A stretch of DNA of 5,737 nt, from assembly GCA_023422565.1 (NCBI GenBank), contig JAFAGR010000075.1, forward strand, positions 1-5,737. The letters run 5' to 3'. This DNA comes from Bacteroidota bacterium (GTDB taxonomy: Bacteria; Bacteroidota; Bacteroidia; Chitinophagales; Chitinophagaceae). The position numbers were made by a program, and so were the translations under genes. The notes beneath the pieces were generated by a model. It was not told the origin of the DNA and searched no databases. It was given only the letters and a program-made list of their open reading frames with translations. Shown here one piece after another: positions 1 to 5,431 of this stretch (positions are counted from its first letter, which is position 1; every line of letters begins with the position of its first letter).

Positions 1-3
1 CAC

Positions 4-28
4 AACCCATAACCCATAACCCATAACC
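4..28. repeat. Short tandem repeat, AACCCAT x 3.6
   Basis: The heptamer AACCCAT occurs three times head to tail (4-10, 11-17, 18-24) and is followed by a partial fourth unit, AACC (25-28). The repeat is perfect. It lies in non-coding DNA about 100 bp upstream of the first promoter and may continue to the left of the window. No function can be read from it. It may be a slippage-prone microsatellite. Confidence 0.85.
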
Positions 29-103
29 AACCACGACCGTTACAATCCATCCCGACTTTTTAACCGCACAACCGCTATTTTTTACCGTTCATTACTAAAC
101 AAT

Positions 104-124
104 GTACCTTGCTTTACAAAGTAC
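104..124. promoter_or_regulatory. Imperfect palindrome, possible operator of the outer-membrane barrel gene
   Basis: GTACCTTG (104-111) and CAAAGTAC (117-124) are inverted repeats matching at 7 of 8 positions around a 5-bp centre. The right arm ends one base before the -7 element at 126-133, so a bound protein would cover the -33 region and compete with RNA polymerase. That geometry suggests a repressor site. The hexamer GTACCT also recurs as a direct repeat (104-109 and 121-126). The cognate regulator is not in this window. A PadR-type protein is one guess, but nothing here proves it. Confidence 0.45.
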
Positions 125-125
125 C

Positions 126-133
126 TACTTTTG
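126..133 (+). promoter_or_regulatory. Bacteroidota-type -7 promoter element for the outer-membrane barrel gene
   Basis: TACTTTTG matches the Bacteroidota sigma-ABfr -7 consensus TAnnTTTG exactly. Transcription would begin near base 139, giving a leader of about 25 nt before the ATG at 166. No good -33 TTG lies at the usual spacing; a TTG at 109-111 is too close. This may mean a weak or activator-dependent promoter. Confidence 0.6.
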
Positions 134-165
134 GAGAGTAGTAATCATTAACTAAAGCAAGTTGT

Positions 166-2601
166 ATGAAAAAAATATTTAACACTCTGATAGCCATAGT
201 ATTAGGCTCAACATCGATGGCGCAATCAGCAGCTGACGTTGTGGGCACCGCAGCCGGAATCGACGGTCCGCTTGCCGGAAGTACGGTTTCTCTTCTCAAA
301 ACGGACAGTACCGAATTGAAGACAGTGGTAGCCGATCAAAAAGGAGATTTTAGATTTTCGGGCGTGCCGGAAGGAGACTACCTGTTACGCGTAAACGCAA
401 AAGGTCATCAAGAGGTGTATTCCGCGGTACAAAAAGTAAATGGAACCACACCGGTGAATGCGGGAACGCTTGTCGCCCATCCTGCTACGCGTAACCTCCA
501 GGCGGTTGTAGTAACTTCAAGAAAGCCGATGATTGAAGTGAAGGCCGATAAAACCGTGATGAATGTGGATGCCATGATCTCTAACACCGGCGCATATGCG
601 CTGGAAGTGCTGGAAAAGGCGCCCGGCGTAACGGTTGACAAGGATGGCAATATCAGTTTGAAAGGAAAGCAGGGTGTGGTGGTGTTGATAGATGGCAAGC
701 AAACCTATCTTTCAGGCACCGAATTGGCAAATTACCTACGCAATATGCCGGCTTCAAATCTTGACCAGATAGAGATCATGACCAACCCATCAGCGAAATA
801 TGACGCGGCGGGGAATTCAGGAGTGATAAACATCAAAACAAAAAAACAAAAGCAAAAAGGTTTCAATGGCTCGGTGAACCTTGCGTATGGCCAAAGTTTT
901 TATCATCGGCTTAACGGAAGCCTTAATTTGAATTACAGGGTTGGTAAAGTAAATTTCTTTTCTACGTTAAGCGCCAATACACGTAAAAGCCGCCGCCTGC
1001 TGGAGATAAACAGGAAATATCTTTCACCCGAAGGGGCGTTGAGTGCGGAGTTTTCACAAGTTTCCAGGGAGCAAAGGGAGAGTGAAAACTACAATGCAAA
1101 ACTCGGGATGGATTATTTTATCAGCAAAAGATCTACCATCGGCTTTGTGGTAACGGGCTATACCGTGCCGAGTGAAAAGCAAGGTGAGAATACAAGTTAT
1201 TTGAAGGATGCATATGGCAACCTGGATTCAATTGTGGTTTCGGGAAACAGCGAAGATGCAAGCTGGAAGCATCTTGCAGCGAATCTAAACTTCAGGCACC
1301 AGTTTGATTCGGCAGGGCAGGAAATCACGGCTGACCTTGATTACCTCACTTACAAATCAGATAACAGTCAAACTTTCAACAATCATATTTACGATGCCAA
1401 TTGGCAAAGCCGCTATGGCGATGAGTTGTTCGGACAGCTGCCGTCAAAGATCGACATCTATACCGCAAAAATCGACTACGCGAAACCGTTAGGGAAGTCG
1501 CTTAAGTTTGAATCAGGTTACAAATACAGCTCTGTAGAAACGGATAACCTGGCAGATTACTATACGATGGTGAACGGCGTAAAATATTCGGATAATGAAA
1601 AGACCAACCGATTTGCGTATGAAGAATTTATTCACGCAGGTTATGTAAACATGAATAAGGAGTGGAAAAAATGGTCTGTACAGGCCGGGCTTCGCGTGGA
1701 GCATACCAATTACGCAGGCCACCAATACGGCAATCCTGTTCAGCCTGATTCAGCTTTCAAGGTCTCTTATACCAGCGCCTTTCCAACATTATATATCGGT
1801 TACAAGGCAACGCAAAATCATAACTTCAACATGAGTTATGGAAGGAGAATAAACAGACCGGATTATGAAGACCTGAACCCCTTCCTGTTCTTCATTGACA
1901 AATACACGTACGGCAGCGGAAACCCATATATGAAGCCGATGTATTCCGATGTAGCCGAGTTTTCGCACACTTATAAAAACTGGCTGACGACAACCGTGAA
2001 TTATTCTTACACACAGGATCTTTTCAATGAAATTTTTGAAGAGCGCGGTTATGCCACATTGTTGAAAAAGGGAAACTTCGGCAGATCGCATAATTCAAGC
2101 CTTTCAGTGAACGCGATGTTGAACGTGAAGAAGTGGTGGAAGTCTAACATATACGTTGAAGGCCGTTATCTCGATTTCACGGGCACGGTTGCAGGAGAAG
2201 CTGTGAAAAGTTTTGGAGGTACCTACCTGATGCACGCACAAAACAATTTTACTTTCAAAAAAGGCTGGGGCGCTGAACTGAGCGGGGTTTACAGATCGTC
2301 TGCAGTGGAGGGACAAATGCGAATAAAATCCATAGGGCAACTAAACCTCGGTGTTCAAAAACAGGTCTTGAAGAATAAAGGTGTTATCAAATTTAATGTG
2401 CGCGATGTGTTCCTCACCATGAGGCCCAAAGGAAATATCGATTTCCAACGTACAAGGGCATCGTTTCGGCAAACTAATGAAAGCCGTGTGGCCACCATAA
2501 GTTTCCAATATCGCTTTGGCAAGCCGATCAAGGGAATACCGAAACGCAAAACAGGCGGATCTTCCGAAGAACAATCGAGGGTAAAAGGCTCAGCTTCCTG
2601 A
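166..2601 (+). CDS. Outer-membrane beta-barrel protein, TonB-dependent-receptor-like (carboxypeptidase-regulatory-like + plug + barrel)
   Basis: An 811-residue protein of the outer membrane. Residues 1-19 form a Sec signal peptide (two lysines, a hydrophobic core, SMA before Q20). Residues 24-105 look like a carboxypeptidase regulatory-like Ig-type domain, with DQKGDFRFSGVPEGDY. Residues 113-226 resemble a TonB plug, running from AVVVTSRKP through KAPGVTVDKDGNISLKG and VLIDGKQTYLSG to YDAAGNSGVINIKTKK. The rest is a beta-barrel of the 'outer membrane protein beta-barrel family' (OMP_b-brl_3 type), with the characteristic GRRINRPDYEDLNPF (559-573) and GNPYMKP (585-591). The last strand ends in FQYRFG (780-785), followed by a hydrophilic 26-residue tail. 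No SusD partner follows, so glycan import by a Sus-type pair is unlikely. Substrate is unknown; a peptide, metal chelate or surface-remodelling role is possible. It is probably transcribed alone, between its own promoter and the terminator at 2617-2648. The ATG start is set by the signal peptide. Confidence 0.93.
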   Translation: MKKIFNTLIAIVLGSTSMAQSAADVVGTAAGIDGPLAGSTVSLLKTDSTELKTVVADQKGDFRFSGVPEGDYLLRVNAKGHQEVYSAVQKVNGTTPVNAGTLVAHPATRNLQAVVVTSRKPMIEVKADKTVMNVDAMISNTGAYALEVLEKAPGVTVDKDGNISLKGKQGVVVLIDGKQTYLSGTELANYLRNMPASNLDQIEIMTNPSAKYDAAGNSGVINIKTKKQKQKGFNGSVNLAYGQSFYHRLNGSLNLNYRVGKVNFFSTLSANTRKSRRLLEINRKYLSPEGALSAEFSQVSREQRESENYNAKLGMDYFISKRSTIGFVVTGYTVPSEKQGENTSYLKDAYGNLDSIVVSGNSEDASWKHLAANLNFRHQFDSAGQEITADLDYLTYKSDNSQTFNNHIYDANWQSRYGDELFGQLPSKIDIYTAKIDYAKPLGKSLKFESGYKYSSVETDNLADYYTMVNGVKYSDNEKTNRFAYEEFIHAGYVNMNKEWKKWSVQAGLRVEHTNYAGHQYGNPVQPDSAFKVSYTSAFPTLYIGYKATQNHNFNMSYGRRINRPDYEDLNPFLFFIDKYTYGSGNPYMKPMYSDVAEFSHTYKNWLTTTVNYSYTQDLFNEIFEERGYATLLKKGNFGRSHNSSLSVNAMLNVKKWWKSNIYVEGRYLDFTGTVAGEAVKSFGGTYLMHAQNNFTFKKGWGAELSGVYRSSAVEGQMRIKSIGQLNLGVQKQVLKNKGVIKFNVRDVFLTMRPKGNIDFQRTRASFRQTNESRVATISFQYRFGKPIKGIPKRKTGGSSEEQSRVKGSAS

Positions 2602-2616
2602 TCAATCAACCCATAC

Positions 2617-2648
2617 ATCCCGGCGGAGAATATCTGCCGGGATCTTTT
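2617..2648 (+). terminator. Intrinsic terminator of the outer-membrane barrel gene
   Basis: The arms ATCCCGGCGGA (2617-2627) and TCTGCCGGGAT (2633-2643) form an 11-bp stem with one G-T pair and a 5-nt loop (GAATA). The core CCCGGC/GCCGGG is perfect. The following T tract is short (TTTT, 2645-2648), so release may be incomplete. It starts 15 bases after the stop codon. Confidence 0.8.
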
Positions 2649-2665
2649 CATTAGCCGCGAAGGTT

Positions 2666-2673
2666 TACCTTTG
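2666..2673 (+). promoter_or_regulatory. -7 promoter element for yajQ
   Basis: TACCTTTG matches TAnnTTTG exactly. The T tract of the preceding terminator (2645-2648) lies 17 bp upstream and could act as a weak -33 element. The predicted start of transcription is near 2679, so the leader before the ATG at 2687 would be only about 8 nt. That makes the mRNA almost leaderless. Confidence 0.6.
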
Positions 2674-2686
2674 AAAGAAAAAAGCT

Positions 2687-3178
2687 ATGCCTTCATTCGA
2701 TCTTGTTAGTAAAGTTGATCTTCAAACGCTGGACAATGCGGTGAATGTGGTGAAGAAAGAAATTGTGAACCGATTTGATTTCAAAGATTCGCACGTGGTG
2801 ATCGATCTGAATAAAAAGGATTTTAAACTGAATCTTGAAGCGGACAGCGAAATGAAACTCCAGCAAATAATTGATGTGCTCATCAGCCGGAGCATGAAGC
2901 AGGGACTTGCGGCCGAGGTTTATGATCTCAGCAAGGAACCTTACCAAAGCGGCAAGGTCACCAAGCAGGAGGTACCTGTAAGAAACGGCATAAAACAGGA
3001 AGACGCCAAAAAGATGGTGAAACTGATAAAGGATAGCGGAATAAAGGTTCAGGCCGCCATTATGGATGATATAATTAGGGTAACAGCTAAGAAAATTGAT
3101 GATTTACAGGAAGTTATACAGGCGTCAAAGGGTTGGAACCTTGGCGTGCCATTGCAGTATGTAAATATGAAAAGCTAA
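2687..3178 (+). CDS. yajQ: YajQ-family nucleotide-binding protein
   Basis: A 163-residue cytoplasmic protein that is full length for the family. The N-terminus MPSFDLVSKVDL and the RFDF motif (29-32) are hallmarks of YajQ. Later matches to the family include KMVKLIKDSGIKVQA and IIRVTAKKIDDLQEVI, and the C-terminus has LGVPLQYVN. The fold is two ferredoxin-like domains. Family members bind nucleotides; a Xanthomonas homologue is a cyclic-di-GMP effector working with a transcription factor, and E. coli YajQ has been linked to nucleic-acid binding. Which role applies here is not visible, and no cyclic-di-GMP enzyme is in the window. The start is fixed by the conserved MPSFD. The gene lies between the terminator of the upstream gene and the rpmE2 promoter. 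No hairpin terminator follows it, so some transcripts may run into rpmE2. Confidence 0.95.
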   Translation: MPSFDLVSKVDLQTLDNAVNVVKKEIVNRFDFKDSHVVIDLNKKDFKLNLEADSEMKLQQIIDVLISRSMKQGLAAEVYDLSKEPYQSGKVTKQEVPVRNGIKQEDAKKMVKLIKDSGIKVQAAIMDDIIRVTAKKIDDLQEVIQASKGWNLGVPLQYVNMKS

Positions 3179-3200
3179 ACTTTCGTATCAATTTTTTATG

Positions 3201-3208
3201 TATTTTTG
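3201..3208 (+). promoter_or_regulatory. -7 promoter element for rpmE2
   Basis: TATTTTTG matches TAnnTTTG exactly, in a very AT-rich gap 22 bases after the yajQ stop codon. The predicted transcription start is near 3214, leaving a leader of about 43 nt. No clear -33 TTG is present; TTTC at 3181-3184 is the nearest candidate. Confidence 0.65.
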
Positions 3209-3222
3209 CAGCTCCAAAAATT

Positions 3223-3240
3223 TTACGGCAAAATCCGTAA
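3223..3240 (+). promoter_or_regulatory. Small leader hairpin upstream of rpmE2, possible autoregulatory element
   Basis: TTACGG (3223-3228) and CCGTAA (3235-3240) form a perfect 6-bp stem with a 6-nt loop (CAAAAT). It sits inside the predicted leader, 16 nt before the ATG, and is followed by an A-rich stretch (AAAAAAG). Ribosomal protein genes, including L31 genes in other phyla, often carry leader structures bound by their own product. Whether this is one of them is inference, because the stem is short. Confidence 0.4.
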
Positions 3241-3256
3241 TTAAAAAAGCAATCAA

Positions 3257-3514
3257 ATGAAAAAAGAAATTCATCCAAAAAACTACCGCACGGTTGTATT
3301 TAAGGATATGAGTAACGGGCATACCTTCCTTAGCCGCTCAACTGCTGAAACCAAAGAAACCGTAGTGTTTGAAGAAGACGGGCAGGAGTATCCGGTAATT
3401 AAACTGGAGATCTCTAACACCTCGCATCCTTTCTATACCGGTAAGAATGTATTGGTGGATACTGCAGGCCGTATCGATAAGTTTAAAAAGCGTTACGAAA
3501 AGAAGGCGAAGTAA
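3257..3514 (+). CDS. rpmE2: 50S ribosomal protein L31, type B (zinc-independent)
   Basis: An 85-residue protein of the large ribosomal subunit, in the usual size range for type B L31. Diagnostic segments are the N-terminal IHP (5-7) with YRTVVFKDMS, the HPFYTGK motif (57-63), and the basic end GRIDKFKKRY. There is no cysteine anywhere, so the CxxC zinc site of the C+ form is absent. In many bacteria the C- form replaces the zinc-binding paralogue when zinc is short. In Bacteroidota it can be the only L31, so zinc control should not be assumed, and no Zur-like site is obvious here. The gene has its own promoter and ends at a strong terminator, so it is probably monocistronic or weakly co-transcribed with yajQ. 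Confidence 0.96.
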   Translation: MKKEIHPKNYRTVVFKDMSNGHTFLSRSTAETKETVVFEEDGQEYPVIKLEISNTSHPFYTGKNVLVDTAGRIDKFKKRYEKKAK

Positions 3515-3537
3515 TCGTTTTCATCGCAATAACATTG

Positions 3538-3564
3538 AACCTTCCATTTTTGGGAGGTTTTTTT
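3538..3564 (+). terminator. Intrinsic terminator of rpmE2
   Basis: AACCTTCC (3538-3545) pairs with GGGAGGTT (3552-3559), an 8-bp stem with one G-T pair and the loop ATTTTT. A run of seven T follows (3558-3564). This is a textbook Rho-independent terminator, 23 bases after the stop codon. Confidence 0.92.
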
Positions 3565-3578
3565 ATGCCATGCTTTGT

Positions 3579-3586
3579 TAGCTTTG
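3579..3586 (+). promoter_or_regulatory. -7 promoter element for the GlmU-like / tpiA operon
   Basis: TAGCTTTG matches TAnnTTTG exactly. The T run of the rpmE2 terminator (3558-3564) falls where a -33 element is expected. Transcription would start near 3592, with a leader of about 20 nt. A purine-rich GGAGAAGAA (3603-3611) lies directly before the ATG and may help ribosome binding. Confidence 0.6.
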
Positions 3587-3611
3587 CCGGGTAACAAACC
3601 CCGGAGAAGAA

Positions 3612-4679
3612 ATGTCTGTTGTATTATTCGATCAACACATACGCGCTGCGCTTTTCCCTTTTACAGAAACGCGGCACACGGCCGATATCAGGGTTGGCAT
3701 ATTTACGATCAGGGAAAAATGGGAGAGGTTATTAAAGGCTCCTGTAAAAATTGGTGAGAGGGATGAAGTTCAGGCTGGAGAGGTGGCCGTGCCTGCGAAC
3801 GTTCTTCCTGCGCAGGAAGACTATCTCCAGATCATTGAAACTTATAGAACGGGTTCGGAACTTTCTTCAGAGATACGAACTATCAACAGACCCTGGGATA
3901 TTTTCATTCACAACGCATGGGCGATAAAAAGTGATGCGTATATAGTGATGAATGAAAAAAAGTCGGCGCCGATTTCGTCAACAAACAAATGCCTCAACGA
4001 AAAAGCGATCTTCCTGGAAGAAGGTGTTAAGATGGAGCACTGCATAATCAATGCCACGGAGGGAGCTGTGTACATTGGCAGGAATGCATTGGTGATGGAA
4101 GGAACGATGATCCGGGGCCCGGTATCAATCGGCGAGGGCGCTGTAGTGAAAATGGGATCGAAACTATATGGCGGAACAACCGTGGGTCCATATTGCGTGG
4201 CCGGAGGTGAAATTAAGAACAGTGTATTGATGGAATACAGCAACAAAGCTCATGACGGGTATTTGGGCGATAGTGTGATCGGCGCTTGGTGCAACATTGG
4301 TGCAGGCACTTCAAATTCAAATATGAAGAACAATGCGGGCGATGTTTCTTATTTGTTCGACGAAGATGAATCTTCGGTGGTTGCAGGTAATAAGGCCGGG
4401 CTGTTAATGGGAGATTATAGCCGTTGCGCGATCAATACCTCTTTTAACACAGGAACGATAGTAGGAGTGAGTTGTAATATTTTTGACAGGTCCTTTCCTT
4501 TAAAACTTACACGAAATTTTTCATGGGGAGAAACAAAATACTTGTTGGAAAAGGCATTGAATGATATTTCAAAGTGGAAGGAATTAAAGGGGCAGAAACT
4601 TACAGAAGAAGAAACTGAAATTTTAAAACAACTGTATCATAAATCTTTTGACAATGAGAAAACAAATAGCGGCAGCTAA
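3612..4679 (+). CDS. GlmU-like putative sugar nucleotidyltransferase / left-handed beta-helix protein
   Basis: A 355-residue cytoplasmic protein of the Bacteroidota 'GlmU family' (NTP_transf_4 plus hexapeptide repeats). The N-terminus VVLFDQ, LFPFTETR (14-21) and DIRVGIFTIREKW (25-37) match the family's degenerate nucleotidyltransferase domain, and PWDIF (94-98) marks its end. From about residue 130 to 290, hexapeptide repeats form a left-handed beta-helix. They include a GlmU-acetyltransferase-like segment: KAHDGYLGD (H214, aligning with the catalytic His of GlmU), NIGAGTSNSN (228-237), then LLMGDYSRCAINTSFNTGT. The classical LxxGxGTRM nucleotide loop of true GlmU is absent, so UDP-GlcNAc pyrophosphorylase activity is uncertain; transfer of an acyl or nucleotidyl group to a sugar phosphate is the likely type of reaction. 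As I recall, homologues are nearer 390 residues, and the region before PWDIF looks shorter here. It is first in an operon with tpiA, which it overlaps. The ATG agrees with the family's N-terminus. Confidence 0.87.
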   Translation: MSVVLFDQHIRAALFPFTETRHTADIRVGIFTIREKWERLLKAPVKIGERDEVQAGEVAVPANVLPAQEDYLQIIETYRTGSELSSEIRTINRPWDIFIHNAWAIKSDAYIVMNEKKSAPISSTNKCLNEKAIFLEEGVKMEHCIINATEGAVYIGRNALVMEGTMIRGPVSIGEGAVVKMGSKLYGGTTVGPYCVAGGEIKNSVLMEYSNKAHDGYLGDSVIGAWCNIGAGTSNSNMKNNAGDVSYLFDEDESSVVAGNKAGLLMGDYSRCAINTSFNTGTIVGVSCNIFDRSFPLKLTRNFSWGETKYLLEKALNDISKWKELKGQKLTEEETEILKQLYHKSFDNEKTNSGS

Positions 4680-5424
4680 CTGGAAGATGAATTTGACCTG
4701 GCAAGGCGCGGGTGAATTGATGGATGCTTTACTGAAAACCGGTCATAAACTTGGTGAGGCGCAGCTCGCCATCTTTGCCGTTCCATTTCCATACCTTGAT
4801 GCGATGTTGCAAAAGGTTCAGGGCAAAGAAAATGTCTTTATAGCCGCGCAAAACTGCGCATCAAATAAAAACGGAGCCTACACCGGGGAAGTGAGCGCTG
4901 AAATGTTGCAAAGTATGGGCATTAAATATGTGATCATCGGGCACAGTGAGCGCCGTGAATACCAGGCAGAAAGTAACAGCCTGCTTGCGGAAAAAGTGAA
5001 TCGTTGCCTGGAGAACGAAATCATGCCGATATTTTGTTGCGGCGAGCCGCTGAACATCCGGGAAGCGTCTACTCATAACAGTTATGTTGAAACGCAATTG
5101 AAAGAAAGCCTTTTCCATTTATCTCCGGAACAGGTTTCGAAGTTGGTTATCGCTTACGAACCGATTTGGGCAATTGGAACCGGGAAAACCGCTACCAGCG
5201 AGCAGGCGCAGGAAATGCATAAAAACATACGAAGCGTGCTTGCCGCAAAATTCGGTGACCAGGTTGCAGAAAGTATTTCAATTCTTTACGGCGGAAGCGT
5301 GAAGGGAAACAATGCTGCGGAACTTTTCTCTCAACCCGATATCGATGGCGGTTTGGTAGGAGGAGCCAGCCTGAATGCTGATGAATTCAGCACGATAATT
5401 AACAGCCTGCGAAAATCATCCTGA
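4654..5424 (+). CDS. tpiA: Triose-phosphate isomerase
   Basis: A 256-residue TIM barrel that interconverts dihydroxyacetone phosphate and glyceraldehyde 3-phosphate in glycolysis and gluconeogenesis. All catalytic parts are intact: N9 and K11 in ANWKMN, H97 in IIGHSERR, and E169 in YEPIWAIGTGKTA, which leads into the flexible loop 6. Phosphate-binding glycines occur in LYGGSVK and LVGGASL near the C-terminus. Length is normal for the family. The ATG at 4654 is chosen because it puts MRKQIAAANWKMN at the usual N-terminus; a TTG two codons upstream (4648) is possible but less likely. The start lies inside the end of the GlmU-like gene (26-bp overlap, different frame). No Shine-Dalgarno sequence or promoter is visible, so translation is probably coupled to the upstream gene. 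Confidence 0.98.
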   Translation: MRKQIAAANWKMNLTWQGAGELMDALLKTGHKLGEAQLAIFAVPFPYLDAMLQKVQGKENVFIAAQNCASNKNGAYTGEVSAEMLQSMGIKYVIIGHSERREYQAESNSLLAEKVNRCLENEIMPIFCCGEPLNIREASTHNSYVETQLKESLFHLSPEQVSKLVIAYEPIWAIGTGKTATSEQAQEMHKNIRSVLAAKFGDQVAESISILYGGSVKGNNAAELFSQPDIDGGLVGGASLNADEFSTIINSLRKSS

Positions 5425-5431
5425 CCACCGC

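Noticed and set aside
1789..2091. Long minus-strand open frames inside the barrel gene, including 100 codons here.
   Set aside because: They lie antisense to a well-supported gene, have no recognisable motifs and have no promoter or ribosome binding site. They are shadows of the coding frame.
166..2601. The barrel protein as a SusC-type glycan importer.
   Set aside because: No SusD-like gene, glycosidase or sensor follows, and the motifs fit the OMP_b-brl_3-type family instead of SusC.
3179..3200. T-rich stretch after yajQ as a possible terminator.
   Set aside because: No GC-rich inverted repeat precedes the T run, so I see only an AT-rich promoter region.
3587..3604. CCGGG...CCCGG inverted repeat before the GlmU-like gene, touching its purine-rich ribosome-binding region.
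   Set aside because: The left arm lies upstream of the predicted transcription start (about 3592), so it would not be wholly in the RNA. Five pairs with an 8-nt loop is also weak evidence for an operator.
3575..3757. A 60-codon + strand frame overlapping the start of the GlmU-like gene, which raised the question of a frameshifted N-terminus.
   Set aside because: The N-terminus of the family is already found in the frame starting at 3612 (LFPFTETR, DIRVGIFTIREKW), so the other frame is a shadow and no frameshift is needed.
4643..4650. ATCTTTTG just before tpiA as a separate promoter.
   Set aside because: The box lacks the TA at its first two positions and lies only three bases before the ATG, inside the upstream coding sequence.
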